A stretch of 64,000 nucleotides of DNA from Bacteroidota bacterium (GCA_016713925.1 JADJOH010000008.1:248001-312000), one strand, 5' to 3'. Shown: positions 1 to 9,789, counted from the first letter of the stretch. A program made the numbers and translations. Notes: generated by a model not told the origin, from the letters alone.

Positions 1-1089
1 TCCTGGCAACGACTGCTACTGCTACGAAGACCGTGGAGGAAGATATTATTCAACAGATGGGTGGCAATGCGAAGTCCATTCGGGGAAAATTGATGCGTGA
101 TAATTTGCAGTTGCAGGTGATTCAGGTAGGATGTCAGGATGATAAACTGATCTGGCTGGCTCAACATCTTGAAAAACTGGAAGGATCAGGAATTATTTAT
201 ACAGGTACGCGAAAAGATGTTACCCGTTATACGAATTGGCTGAAACAAAATGATATTCCCTGTGCCGGATACCATGCCGGTTTATCGCCTGCAGAGAGGG
301 TGAAGATCGAGAAAGGTCTCATGAACAACGATTGGAAATGTGTCATCTCTACTAACGCTCTGGGTATGGGAATTGACAAGCCCGATATTCGTTTTATTAT
401 TCACACTCAAATTCCGCAATCTCCGATTCATTATTATCAGGAAATTGGTCGGGCCGGACGAGATGGCGATACCGGAAGAGTGATTTTACTGTATCACTTT
501 ACAGATGTTAAGCTTCCGCAGATGTTTATCAATTTCTCTAAACCTGCTGTGAACAGCTATATGAAAGTTATTCAATTGTTGCAGGAGAAGCGATTTACAG
601 AACAAGAACTATGTAAGAAAACAAATATTTTCGATGCAGCAATGCGTTCTATAAAAGCAGATCTTATCGAACAGGGACTCATTGCGGAAAAGCAAGTGGG
701 ACAAAAGAAATATTTGCAAATCATTACCAAGGGCACCACCCATGGATTTCCGCATGATTGATAAACTGCGTGAAATCCGGATGGCAGAACTGGATGAAAT
801 GGTGGCATACGCGGAGACCAGAGAGTCACGAATGAAATTTCTGTGCAGGTATCTGGGTGATGAGGAAGATAATTTATTTAAAAATTGTGACAACTCCGGT
901 GTTAAACCCTTAACTTTAATGCCGGATTTGCGACTCGAGTCTGTACTCAGAAAATTCTATGGCGATATGCCGGAGGAAGAAATGGTTGAGAAGGCGATAG
1001 CAAAAAATACATTAGGTATAAAGATGAAAGGGATTGAAAGAATTAAACGAAAGGTTGTGGATAGTAATCTCGAAAATCCTTTTGGATAA
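1..1089 (+). pseudogene. recQ: RecQ-family DNA helicase, 3' part, frameshifted
   Basis: This is the C-terminal part of a superfamily 2 RecQ-type ATP-dependent 3'-5' DNA helicase used in recombination and repair. The gene enters from the left edge; the first codons (frame 3) read LATTATATKTVEE, which is helicase motif III. Motif IV (GSGIIYTGTRKD), motif V (STNALGMGIDKPD) and motif VI (QEIGRAGRDG) follow, then the RecQ C-terminal region. At the GGG run at 731-733 the frame moves by one base. Removing one G joins YLQIITK to APPMDFRMIDKLREIR and restores a continuous protein ending at 1089. As written, the first frame stops at 761. The zinc-binding region keeps FLC and NCDNS but lacks the usual CDNC cysteine, so the zinc site looks incomplete. 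The family is clear; whether the gene is truly broken is not. Confidence 0.85.
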
Positions 1090-1161
1090 GTGTAGAATAT
1101 TTTCGGGCAAGTAGGGTGTTCCGACTATTAGTTTAAAGAAATAACATATAAGTAACAATGG

Positions 1162-1698
1162 ATGGTGGGCAGAAAAGTAATAGTATATATCGCAGTTAGT
1201 TTAGATGGCTACATTGCCAAACCAAATGACGATCTTGGTTTTCTTTCAATTGTGGAGGAAGAAGGACAAGACTACGGCTACGCAGACTTCGTTGAAACTG
1301 TGGATGCAGTTATAGTTGGGCGTAAAACATATGATAAGGTACTATCCATGGGTGTTGACTTTCCACACGCGGATAAAGACGCCTATATCATTACAAGGAC
1401 ACCAAGGCCAACCATAGGATCAGTAAAATTTTACACCGGTAATCTTAAATCACTTGTTGACCGGCTAAAATCAGAGAATGGGAAAAATATTTTTTGTGAC
1501 GGTGGTGCCGAAGTAGTCAATGAACTTCTAAAAGATAACCTTATTGACGAGTTTATTATTTCCGTTATTCCAATATTAGTGGGTAGCGGAACACGGCTTT
1601 TCAAAGATGGAAGACCGGAACAAAATTTAGAACTTGTTTCGGTAAAAAAGTTTGACAAAGGGTTAGTACAACTTCATTACAAGCGTTCAACTAAGTAA
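1162..1698 (+). CDS. Dihydrofolate reductase family protein (RibD C-terminal fold)
   Basis: The 178-residue protein has the DHFR/RibD-C fold that uses NAD(P)H to reduce a pterin- or pyrimidine-like substrate. Visible marks are the N-terminal strand VIVYIAVSLDGYIAKPN, the nucleotide-binding VIVGRKTYDKV, the GKNIFCDGGAEVVNELL turn and the C-terminal DEFIISVIPILVGSGTRLF. These match the stand-alone YwjB/YyaP-like group rather than folA or ribD, whose partner domains are missing. An overlapping ATG at 1158 is out of frame, so 1162 is the first usable start. It is 72 bp from the helicase end and could be co-transcribed, but nothing links the functions. The physiological substrate cannot be read from the sequence. 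Confidence 0.8.
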   Translation: MVGRKVIVYIAVSLDGYIAKPNDDLGFLSIVEEEGQDYGYADFVETVDAVIVGRKTYDKVLSMGVDFPHADKDAYIITRTPRPTIGSVKFYTGNLKSLVDRLKSENGKNIFCDGGAEVVNELLKDNLIDEFIISVIPILVGSGTRLFKDGRPEQNLELVSVKKFDKGLVQLHYKRSTK

Positions 1699-1820
1699 TT
1701 AAAACAAAATTGAAGTTCAAAAATTCTAACTGCTAGCGATTTTGCAAAACGTCAGAAAGTAAGGTGACTATGTAGAGATGAGAGAAAGTTGCAAGAATGT
1801 TAAACATTAAAATTTAAAGT

Positions 1821-2531
1821 ATGAATCCCCACAAACAAATAATTGAAGCCTTACTCAATGGCTGTAATCCTGTGACCGGTGAAGTCTGTTCTGATGAAAT
1901 TCTGAACGAAGAGTCGGTTAGAAACATGCTTCAATGGGCATTGGCGAAAGCGGATGAGGATGATAATGCGTTATCCTCAGTTTCCGGAGCAAGTCTTGTG
2001 AGCACTGAGCAAATAGAAGAATTGAGAATGTTGATCAAAAACCAGGGATTAAAGGCATCCTCCGCCATGGTGACTAAATTTCTGCTGGGAAGTCACGCGG
2101 CAAAATTTAATGATATCAAAAACCACCACCTCTTTCAAAGTATCGATAGAAAGTTCAGAAATATTCTTCGGGTTCAGATCGATGATTATTTTGAGAAACA
2201 TGTGGAGGAGGATTTCGGTGTTGATGTATCTGAGCATCCCTTCTTCAATCAGGCCGCTTACAATAAGCTATCCGATGCCGCGGTTAGAAGATTGGAAGAA
2301 CTGATATTTTCAATTGGTATTATTAAGAAAGGAAATGATTTGACTCCTGCGGTGATGAAAATTCGTAAAGAACATCCCCGGTCGCATGAGCCCTGGTCGG
2401 AGCAGGAATTGGATCTTTTAAATACCTCACTCGCCTATACCAACGACCTTGATTTCTTATCCAAAACATTTCAGCGGGGACGAAATGCCATGTATTTGAA
2501 ATCGCAGTTGTTATTGGAGAAGGACGAATAG
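1821..2531 (+). CDS. Hypothetical protein with C-terminal Myb/HTH-like segment
   Basis: The 236-residue protein is soluble, without signal peptide or membrane segment. The N-terminus (IIEALLNGCNPVTGE) resembles a short segment I associate with helicase-type proteins, but I cannot name a family. Residues 55-165 are mostly helical. The last 45 residues (EPWSEQELDLLN...FQRGRNAMYLKSQ) look like a Myb/SANT or helix-turn-helix fold with two spaced aromatic positions, so nucleic-acid binding is plausible. Position 1821 is the first ATG of the open frame. The gene follows the reductase by 122 bp and precedes a spacer of about 270 bp. The function is unknown; the DNA-binding idea is inference. Confidence 0.6.
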   Translation: MNPHKQIIEALLNGCNPVTGEVCSDEILNEESVRNMLQWALAKADEDDNALSSVSGASLVSTEQIEELRMLIKNQGLKASSAMVTKFLLGSHAAKFNDIKNHHLFQSIDRKFRNILRVQIDDYFEKHVEEDFGVDVSEHPFFNQAAYNKLSDAAVRRLEELIFSIGIIKKGNDLTPAVMKIRKEHPRSHEPWSEQELDLLNTSLAYTNDLDFLSKTFQRGRNAMYLKSQLLLEKDE

Positions 2532-2743
2532 GTTACTCCTCAAAGGACAAAGTGGTGTTTTGGTTTAATGTTTTATGGTGGTAAATCGATGCAACTATTC
2601 CGACATTTCTTAATTCAATGAGATTAATCATAGGGTCATGGTAGTGTTTACTCCTTTGATTTGTTTGTTAATTCTTGTTATAAAGGACTGTTTTGTAGTT
2701 TATTGAAACATTGCTTTGCTGTTGGTTTTTAGTTGAATTCATT

Positions 2744-2776
2744 TTGCAAAAGATGCTTTTCATTGTCGTAACTTTG
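2744..2776 (+). promoter_or_regulatory. Bacteroidota-type promoter of the OmpA lipoprotein gene
   Basis: A TTTTG ending at 2746 (-33 element) and TAACTTTG at 2769-2776 (-7 element, exact TAnnTTTG) are separated by 22 bp. The ATG at 2804 follows after 27 bp. This supports 2804 as start, not the earlier in-frame codon at 2711, which lies upstream of the promoter. Confidence 0.65.
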
Positions 2777-2803
2777 CATTCTGATTTAAAAACCAAAAAA
2801 ATT

Positions 2804-3646
2804 ATGTTACGAATAGTATCAGTATTTATCCTCGTTGCCATTATGGCGTCCGGATGTGTAAGTCGTAAGAAATACAACAATCAAGTAGATCAATATACTA
2901 AATTGAAAGCAGATTTCGATACGACCGAGTCAAATTTACAGCGCTGTTTAGCGGAAAAAAACAAACAGATTGGTGATTTGCAGAAATTGGAGAAGGAATT
3001 GGCGGATGCAAAAGCAAATAGCACCACCATGTTGAAACAATTGAGCGATATGTCAGTGATCAGCGCATCACAGGCGGAGAGTATCCGTAAGTCACTGGAA
3101 AATATCAATTCAAAAGACACATACATCAAGGATTTACAAACAGCGATGGCAAGAAAGGATTCTTTGAATATGGCTTTAGTTTTGAATCTGAAAGGAGAAC
3201 TTAAAGATGTTAATGATGAAGATGTAAACATTAAAGTAGAAGGAAGCGCGGTATTTATAAGCATTTCCGATAAAATGCTCTTCCGTAGTGGTAGCTATGA
3301 TATTATGCCGAAAGCAAAAGAAGTACTTGGAAAGGTAGCTACTGTTATCAAAGGTCAGCCGGATGTTCAGTTTATGGTGGAAGGTCATACAGATAATAAA
3401 TCCATCTCTACCGCCGCTATTAAAGATAACTGGGATCTCAGCGTTTTAAGAGCCACCGCTGTAGTGCGTGTGTTGCAGAAGACTTATGGTGTTGATCCTA
3501 CCCGTATCATTGCTGCAGGTAGAAGCGAATACATCTCCGTTGCACCGAATACAAGTACCGATGGCCGTGCGAAAAATCGTAGAACGCGTATCGTTATTCT
3601 TCCTCAACTGGATCAGTTCTTTAAGCTGATGGAACCGAAGCAATAA
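2804..3646 (+). CDS. OmpA-family peptidoglycan-binding lipoprotein
   Basis: The 280-residue protein begins with a lipoprotein signal (MLRIVSVFILVAIMASGC) whose Cys-18 should be lipidated. Residues 25-120 form a long heptad-rich coiled coil. The C-terminal OmpA domain (about 140-265) has the conserved MVEGHTDN, NWDLSVLRATAVVRVL and GRAKNRRTRIVI segments that bind diaminopimelate in peptidoglycan. The protein should tie the envelope to the cell wall from the periplasmic side. The start is fixed by the signal peptide and the promoter at 2744-2776. A strong terminator follows, so the gene is probably monocistronic. The coiled coil plus OmpA layout resembles Pal/MotB-like anchors; a T9SS or gliding accessory role is possible but unproven. 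Confidence 0.88.
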   Translation: MLRIVSVFILVAIMASGCVSRKKYNNQVDQYTKLKADFDTTESNLQRCLAEKNKQIGDLQKLEKELADAKANSTTMLKQLSDMSVISASQAESIRKSLENINSKDTYIKDLQTAMARKDSLNMALVLNLKGELKDVNDEDVNIKVEGSAVFISISDKMLFRSGSYDIMPKAKEVLGKVATVIKGQPDVQFMVEGHTDNKSISTAAIKDNWDLSVLRATAVVRVLQKTYGVDPTRIIAAGRSEYISVAPNTSTDGRAKNRRTRIVILPQLDQFFKLMEPKQ

Positions 3647-3661
3647 ACTTATTCTCATTTG

Positions 3662-3696
3662 AAAAGCCCTGTACACAATGGAGTGCAGGGCTTTTT
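3662..3696. terminator. Bidirectional intrinsic terminator
   Basis: AAAAGCCCTGTAC pairs with GTGCAGGGCTTTT through one G-U pair around a short loop, flanked by A-run and T-run. It lies between the convergent OmpA gene (ends 3646) and tolC-like gene (ends 3802) and can serve both. Confidence 0.85.
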
Positions 3697-3801
3697 CATT
3701 TATAGAATGCTAGTTTAAAAATTTTTCAGCACTGCAACAGAGTTCATCATGCTTGAAAATTAAAAGTTGTAATAATCCTTAAATGCATAACTTTATTGAA
3801 G

Positions 3802-5109
3802 TTATTTTAACAATTCACCTTTTAATCGTAAAATCTCCGTCTCTGCTATTTTTGCATTATATTTTGCTGACAGAAGTCTGCCAACCGCATCCTGATAACT
3901 GCGCTGTGCTTCCTGAATTTCGAGGGAGGTGCTTAGTCCTGAGCGTAATCGTTCCAAGACAATGTTAAGATTTTCAGCGGCCAGGGCACTGCTTTGTTCT
4001 TCCAATGCAATCATGCTTATCCGGTCATTGTATTCCCGCATTAATTTTTTCTCAGCTTGCTGGCGAAGACTTAATGCTTCCAGTTGTCTGGTTTCGGCAA
4101 TCTGAAGGGTTAGCTGTGCATTCCTGATGAGTCGATCTGTTCTAAAACCATTGAAGATATTCCAACGAAAGTTTAATCCTATTCCGGGACCATAATTTTG
4201 ATTTTCCAATAGAAAGCCTGCTTCATTTTCCGTTTTATTGAAACTATAATCTGCATTTAAAGTCAATACAGGCCATCGTGCTCCTTTGTTTTCCTTGATC
4301 CATTGAAAGGCGGTTCGTTTCTGCTGTTCTGCAAGTCGAAGCCGAAGATCATTGTTGCGGGAACTTTCATCTAAAGTAATGGATCCAACACTAATGCTAT
4401 CTGTTGCAGTGAAGAGGGTGGAGGGATCTCTTCCAAGGAGGAGGTTAAGATTTTCCATTTGCGTTTGCAAAGCAGATTTTCTCTCTAGCTGTTGTGCCAG
4501 GTGGAGATTCTGCTCCAATTTGGCTTGCAATACAGCCGGTTTCGATCCATTGCCTGCTTCCAGACGGGCTTCAGCCAGAAGTACGCGAATGCTGTCTACT
4601 TTCAACAGGGCCTCTAAGGTTTTCAAATTTTCCTGTTCCACTGTTACTGCAAAATAGGCGGTGATCACCTGCTGAATAGCCCCTTCCATTTGCAATTTCA
4701 TGGTGAGCCTGGATTCTTCAGCAAAGCTGCCGAGTCGTTCCTTCCTCGCGAACATGGTCAATCCATCAAATAATATCCAGTTCAGTCCCGCACTTGCATT
4801 GTATAACGTTGACGCAGCCCCGTCACGCTCAATCACCCTTCCATCTGCAAGTTTCTGTTTTAAATTAAGGTCCGTCTTGTTGTAATTACCATCCACAGTC
4901 ACCGCCGGAAGCATGCCCGCTTCGCCCGCCGAATTATTTATCTCCGCTTGCCGGGTGGTCAACTTCGCTACCTGAACATCATAATTTTTCTCCAATGCTA
5001 TGGTTATGGCATCTTTCAGTAGCAGTGATTCCTGAGCGTGAACAGTGGTGCCGCAAATGAACATGACTAGCAATACTGTTTTTTCGATATGTCCTTTTTT
5101 GTTCTTCAT
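3802..5109 (-). CDS. TolC-family outer membrane efflux channel
   Basis: The 435-residue protein has a signal peptide (IEKTVLLVMFICGTTVHAQ) and then two long coiled-coil TolC repeats: residues 28-215 beginning LLLKDAITIALEKNYDVQVAKL, and 240-435 ending in the SLEIQEAQRSYQDAVGRLLSAKYNAKIAETEILRLKGEL helix typical of the family. A trimer should form the outer membrane and periplasmic channel for the RND pump encoded just upstream. The ATG overlaps the end of the pump gene by 4 bp, so translation is probably coupled. It is the last gene of the three-gene minus-strand operon and ends at the terminator at 3662-3696. Confidence 0.92.
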   Translation of the reverse strand: MKNKKGHIEKTVLLVMFICGTTVHAQESLLLKDAITIALEKNYDVQVAKLTTRQAEINNSAGEAGMLPAVTVDGNYNKTDLNLKQKLADGRVIERDGAASTLYNASAGLNWILFDGLTMFARKERLGSFAEESRLTMKLQMEGAIQQVITAYFAVTVEQENLKTLEALLKVDSIRVLLAEARLEAGNGSKPAVLQAKLEQNLHLAQQLERKSALQTQMENLNLLLGRDPSTLFTATDSISVGSITLDESSRNNDLRLRLAEQQKRTAFQWIKENKGARWPVLTLNADYSFNKTENEAGFLLENQNYGPGIGLNFRWNIFNGFRTDRLIRNAQLTLQIAETRQLEALSLRQQAEKKLMREYNDRISMIALEEQSSALAAENLNIVLERLRSGLSTSLEIQEAQRSYQDAVGRLLSAKYNAKIAETEILRLKGELLK

Positions 5110-8100
5110 AAAATATAATTCCTAGCTATTTGACACATCTTTTTTCTACTTAAGTATGTATAAATTACCGGTATGACATAAAGGGTTAATATCAGTGCGA
5201 ACAGCAGGCCACCAATGATCACCACGCCCAATGGGATTCTGCTTCTTGCCCCTGCACCTAAAGCCAATGCAATGGGTAGGGCGCCCAACATTGTAGCTAG
5301 ACTTGTCATCAGAATTGGTCGCAGACGTAAAGCAGAAGCTTCAAGGATGGCCTCCATTTTACTTTTTCCGGATTCACGGATCTTATTCGCGAATTCCACA
5401 ATCATAATTCCATTCTTGGTCACTAAACCGATGAGCATAATCATGCCTATCTGGCTGAAAATATTCAAGGTTAGATTAAAATACCATAAGGAGAAAACGG
5501 CACCTCCTAAAGCCAGTGGTACGGTAAGCATGATGATGAATGGATCAATGAAACTTTCAAATTGTGCGGCAAGGATGAGATAAATAATTACGAGTGCCAG
5601 CATAAATGCATAAAGGGCATTGGATGAACTTTCCGCATAGTCCCTGCTGGCACCGGTAAGTTCAGTACTAAAACTTTCATCCAGTACTTTCTCTGCAATT
5701 CTGTTCATGGCTTCAACACCATCGCCGATGGTACTTCCGGGCGCAAGTCCTGCACTGAGTGTGGCGGCCTTAAAACGATTATAGTGATAGAGTTGTGGAG
5801 GACTGCTTTGCTCTTCCAACTTCACCACATTGTCTAATTGTACCAATTCTCCTTTGTCGTTGCGGAGATAAATCATACGTAGATCAGTAGGCTCATCCCT
5901 GTTGGCGCGGTCAAATTGTCCGATCACCTGGTATTGTTTTCCCTGTCGTTGAAAATAGGCGAAGCGCTGTCCGCTGAACGCAAGTTGTAATGTTTGCGCA
6001 ACATCCAGCATGGATACCCCCAGCATGCGTGCCTTCTCCCGATCGATACTCACCTGCAATTCCGGTTTGTTAAATTTCAGGTTGACATCACTGCCCTGAA
6101 ATACGGGATTGCTATTTATTTCTTTCATGAACACCGGAATCACCGCTTTCAGTTTTTCAAAATCAGAATTTTGGATGACGAACTGAACGGGAAGGCTACC
6201 TCTCGGACCACCTCCTGCTGATAATGTCTGCTCCTGAACAACGAATGTTCGTGCTGCGGGAAAAGACCGCGTGAAAGCACTGACCTGATCTACTATCTCC
6301 TGCTGACTTCGCTTTCGTTCATCCGGAGTAGTGAGTACGATACGACCAAATCCCGTATTCACAGCACCTGAGCCGGCAAATCCCGGTGCAGTAACGGTAA
6401 GGCATATACGTCTTTCCGGAACAGAATCCATGATCATATCCGCAACGGAATTCATGAATTTGTCGGTGTACTCGAAAGAGGCACCTTCAGGAGCCGTTAC
6501 GAGCAATCTAAACCAATTCCTGTCTTCCAGCGGGGCCAGCTCTTTCTTTAACATCCCGCCGAAAAGAAATATCATTCCGGTCACCAGGCCCAATATTACC
6601 CAAGCCCTATACCGTTTCTTCATGAATTGTTCTAAAGAATTCCGGTAGTTGTCATCCAATTTACGGAAAAAGGGTTCCGTCATTTCATAAAAACGACTAT
6701 GTTTCTGGTTTTTACGAATGAGACGCGCATTGAGCATAGGCGTCAACGTGAGACTTACAAAAGCCGAAATCAACACTGCGCCGGAGAGAACAATCCCGAA
6801 TTCACGGAACAGCCTTCCCACAAACCCTTCCATGAAAATCACAGGAAGAAATACGGCGGCTAATGTAATAGAGGTGGAGATGACCACGAAGAATATTTCA
6901 GCCGACCCTTTATGAGCGGCTTCCACGGGACTCATTCCTTTTTCCACTTTTTTGAAAATGTTTTCTGTAACTACTATACCATCATCAACTACTAATCCTG
7001 TAGCGAGAACAATTGCCAGGAGGGTGAGTACATTGATGGAAAAACCGAAAAGGTACATGATGAAGAAAGCACCAATCAAGGATACGGGAATATCAATCAG
7101 CGGGCGCAGGGCGATGAGCCAATCGCGGAAGAACAGGAAAATAATTAACACAACAAGTAAAATGGCGATGAGCAATGTTTCTTCTACTTCCTTTACAGAA
7201 TTTCTGACAAAGCGGGTATTATCAAGCGCAATTCCCACTTTTAAATCGGAAGGAATATCTTTTTTGATTTGTTCCAGCCTTTTGTAAAATTCATCGGCTA
7301 TTTCAATGTAATTTGATCCAGGTTGAGGTACAATGGCGCAGGCTATCATGGGAATACCATTGTTCTTCAAAATAGTTTCCTCGTTTTCGGGTCCCAAAGT
7401 AGCATACCCTACATCCTTGAGCCGGATAATGTTATTCCCTTCGCTTTTAATAATCAGGTCATTGAATTCGTCTTCAGAAGTGAGTCGACCAATGGTTTTC
7501 ACAGTAAGCTCGGAGCTGTTTCCAACCACTTTACCACCCGGAAGATCTACATTCTCTTTTTCCAATGCATTTCGTACATCCAGAGGCGTTAGACGAAAAG
7601 AAGCAAGGCGAGCAGGATCCAGCCATAAGCGCATGGCATATCTCTTCTGTCCCCAAATCTGGATGGTGCTTACGCCGGGTATAGTCTGCAAGCGTTCTGC
7701 GATCACATTCTCTGCAAAATCACTTAATTCTAGCACATTTCTGGTATCGCTCTGAACTGTAAGGGAGATGATCGCATCGGAATTGGCGTCGCTCTTCGTT
7801 ACGGTCGGCAATGCGTCAATATCCTGTGGGAGGTTGCGAACGGCTTGTGACACTTTATCGCGCACGTCATTGGCGGCAGCTTCGAGACCGACTTCCAGAT
7901 CAAATTCTACAGTGATTACACTGTTCCCGAGATTACTGGCAGACGAGATGGTACGAATACCTGCAATCCCATTGATGGCTTTCTCCAGCGGCTCTGTTAT
8001 CTGCGACTCCACCACATCCGCATTGGCGCCGGCATAACCGGTACGTACGGTGATAACAGGTGGATCAATAGACGGATATTCGCGGACGCCAAGGAAGTTA

Positions 8101-8186
8101 AATCCAATCCCGCCAAATAGAATAATCAACAGCGACATCACTATCGCAAGCACGGGACGGTTAATACTAAGTGAAGGCAGGTTCAT
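5106..8186 (-). CDS. RND-family multidrug efflux transporter (HAE1/AcrB type)
   Basis: The 1026-residue inner membrane proton antiporter has normal AcrB-family length. The N-terminal helix (RPVLAIVMSLLIILFGGIGF) is followed by a porter domain, TM2-6, a second TM helix near residue 540, a second porter domain and TM8-12. The proton-relay acidic pair is visible in TM4 (VLATGLVVDDGIVVTENI), and the matching TM10/11 loop reads LIGLVTKNGIMIVEFANK. These mark the hydrophobic/amphiphilic efflux group, not the heavy-metal group. It is 2 bp downstream of the fusion-protein gene and overlaps the channel gene by 4 bp, giving a complete tripartite system. No regulator is adjacent. The substrate is unknown. 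Confidence 0.95.
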   Translation of the reverse strand: MNLPSLSINRPVLAIVMSLLIILFGGIGFNFLGVREYPSIDPPVITVRTGYAGANADVVESQITEPLEKAINGIAGIRTISSASNLGNSVITVEFDLEVGLEAAANDVRDKVSQAVRNLPQDIDALPTVTKSDANSDAIISLTVQSDTRNVLELSDFAENVIAERLQTIPGVSTIQIWGQKRYAMRLWLDPARLASFRLTPLDVRNALEKENVDLPGGKVVGNSSELTVKTIGRLTSEDEFNDLIIKSEGNNIIRLKDVGYATLGPENEETILKNNGIPMIACAIVPQPGSNYIEIADEFYKRLEQIKKDIPSDLKVGIALDNTRFVRNSVKEVEETLLIAILLVVLIIFLFFRDWLIALRPLIDIPVSLIGAFFIMYLFGFSINVLTLLAIVLATGLVVDDGIVVTENIFKKVEKGMSPVEAAHKGSAEIFFVVISTSITLAAVFLPVIFMEGFVGRLFREFGIVLSGAVLISAFVSLTLTPMLNARLIRKNQKHSRFYEMTEPFFRKLDDNYRNSLEQFMKKRYRAWVILGLVTGMIFLFGGMLKKELAPLEDRNWFRLLVTAPEGASFEYTDKFMNSVADMIMDSVPERRICLTVTAPGFAGSGAVNTGFGRIVLTTPDERKRSQQEIVDQVSAFTRSFPAARTFVVQEQTLSAGGGPRGSLPVQFVIQNSDFEKLKAVIPVFMKEINSNPVFQGSDVNLKFNKPELQVSIDREKARMLGVSMLDVAQTLQLAFSGQRFAYFQRQGKQYQVIGQFDRANRDEPTDLRMIYLRNDKGELVQLDNVVKLEEQSSPPQLYHYNRFKAATLSAGLAPGSTIGDGVEAMNRIAEKVLDESFSTELTGASRDYAESSSNALYAFMLALVIIYLILAAQFESFIDPFIIMLTVPLALGGAVFSLWYFNLTLNIFSQIGMIMLIGLVTKNGIMIVEFANKIRESGKSKMEAILEASALRLRPILMTSLATMLGALPIALALGAGARSRIPLGVVIIGGLLFALILTLYVIPVIYTYLSRKKMCQIARNYIL

Positions 8187-8188
8187 AT

Positions 8189-9247
8189 CTAAAGCGTACT
8201 CTTATTTCTCAATTTAATTTCGCTTCCCGGACGAAGCTGAAGAAGTCCTGTGATAATAACGGTATCCCCCGCAGTGAGCCCGCTAAGAATCTGAATGGCT
8301 GTATCATTCCTGACTCCTGTACTTACGCTAACGGTATCGGCTTTACCCGATCTTACGATAAAGAGTTGCTTACCCTTAAGTACAGGTACGATAGCTTGTG
8401 TGGGTACCAACAGGGAATTCGAAGAAGAAAGCCGGAGTTTTATGCGTGCAAAGGCTCCAGGCAGCACTTGAGTAGAGGAGTTGGAGCAATAGGCACGGAT
8501 GTTTATACTTCTGCTTCCGGCATTCACAACAGGTTCAATGGCATAAACTGTTCCGATGTAGGAGGTGGTTTGTCCGCTAAGGCTGTATGTTACGGTATCT
8601 CCTGTTTTCACTCTGCCTAAATAATTTTCAGGAATGCTGAATTCCAGTTTAAGCGGATCTAATTGTTGTAAAGTAATAATATCCTGTAGGCTGGTGACAT
8701 AGGCTCCTTCGCTAATTTGTTTTAATCCAAGCACACCATTGAAGGGAGCGCGTATTTCTGTTTTATCAATTTGAGCAAGGATCACATCTTTCTCCGCTTT
8801 AAGCGATTCCACTTCTGTTTGCAGAACATCGTATTCTTCACGACTGATTCCTTCAATCGTCAATAGTTTCTTATTGCGTTCTAATCGTTGCTCCGCCAGT
8901 TTTAAACCGGAGGCTACTTTTGAAAGTTGAGCACGAAGTTCAGCATCGTTAATTTTAACCAGTAAATCTCCTCTGTTTACTTTTCCACCTTCTTTGATAA
9001 GCAATTTGGTAATCCGACCTGCTACTTCTGCTTTCAAAGTCACTTCTTCATTGGCAAGAATTGTTCCGGTACTTTGCACCACTTCATCGAAAATCACTGG
9101 TGTAATGATCTTCACATCCACCGCCACCGGCGCACCTCTTCCCTGACCACCACCGGCCGGTGTTTGTTCAGATGGAAGCAAAAACTTCTTAATAAGGAAC
9201 AAAGCCCCGATCACGAGTAGGATGATGATAAAAGTTTTGGCACGCAT
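8189..9247 (-). CDS. RND efflux periplasmic adaptor (membrane fusion protein)
   Basis: The 352-residue adaptor has an uncleaved N-terminal anchor (TFIIILLVIGALFLIKKFLL) and a Gly-rich linker, then the first half of the lipoyl domain (VTLKAEVAGRITKLLIKEGGKVNRGDLLVKI), a short alpha-hairpin (about 105-155), the second lipoyl half (IRAPFNGVLGLKQISEGAYV), a beta-barrel and a membrane-proximal domain. It bridges the RND pump and TolC channel. It is the first gene of the operon. The 54 bp between its start and the tandem array at 9301 hold a possible -7 element (TATCTTAG on the minus strand, 9263-9270). The array therefore lies in the promoter-proximal region of this operon. Confidence 0.93.
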   Translation of the reverse strand: MRAKTFIIILLVIGALFLIKKFLLPSEQTPAGGGQGRGAPVAVDVKIITPVIFDEVVQSTGTILANEEVTLKAEVAGRITKLLIKEGGKVNRGDLLVKINDAELRAQLSKVASGLKLAEQRLERNKKLLTIEGISREEYDVLQTEVESLKAEKDVILAQIDKTEIRAPFNGVLGLKQISEGAYVTSLQDIITLQQLDPLKLEFSIPENYLGRVKTGDTVTYSLSGQTTSYIGTVYAIEPVVNAGSRSINIRAYCSNSSTQVLPGAFARIKLRLSSSNSLLVPTQAIVPVLKGKQLFIVRSGKADTVSVSTGVRNDTAIQILSGLTAGDTVIITGLLQLRPGSEIKLRNKSTL

Positions 9248-9300
9248 AATTATTCGTTTTGGCTAAGATAAGGAGAACAGGGGAAAAAAGTACAATGAAA

Positions 9301-9590
9301 TACTTGGATATAAATGGATATACTTTGGGATACATGGATATACTTGGATATAATTGGGGATACCTGGATATACCTGGATATACCTGGATATACTTGGATA
9401 TACTTGGGGATATTTGGGGAGACTTGGATATACTTGGGGATACCTGGATATAATTGGGGATACCTGGATATACTTGGGGATATTTGGGGAGACTTGGATA
9501 TACTTGGGGAGATATGGATATATATGAGGAGACAAAGGGATAGATGGATTTATATGGGAGACAAGGGATAGATAGGGATATATGGAGAAT
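9301..9590. repeat. Degenerate AT-rich tandem array 1 (TGGATATAC / TTGGGGATA units)
   Basis: About 290 bp of 8-12 bp half-units alternate between TGGATATAC-like and TTGGGGATA-like words, giving an approximate 18-bp unit TGGATATACTTGGGGATA that decays toward the right end. Several frames are open in both directions only because the unit lacks stop codons; their products are low-complexity (YLDI.GYT; SKYIQVYP) and unlike real proteins. It starts 54 bp upstream of the efflux operon. The reverse complement of the unit closely matches the unit of array 2. Confidence 0.9.
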
Positions 9591-9789
9591 CATAATGGAA
9601 CTTTGGAAGACCTGAGGATTTATAGAGGTACCATGGAATACATGGAGGTGAGTGGTATAAAGTATAAAATGAAAAGTACATCCATGATAAAATATAAATA
9701 TGTTTCGAAGTACCCGAACCTTTATCTGCAAACCCACACTAATGCACGCCAAGTATATTAATGTACATCGAACATCAACGAAGATCAGG
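9591..9789. other. Spacer between the two arrays, no gene seen
   Basis: About 200 bp of AT-rich sequence with a few decayed array-like words (CATGGAATACATGGAGG; CCAAGTATATTAATG near 9750). No gene, promoter or clear hairpin was recognised. It would form the loop if the flanking arrays paired. Confidence 0.5.

Noticed and set aside
9400..9480. G-quadruplex cluster from GGGG runs in array 1
   Set aside because: Runs are separated by about 7-17 bases, too long for a convincing quadruplex.
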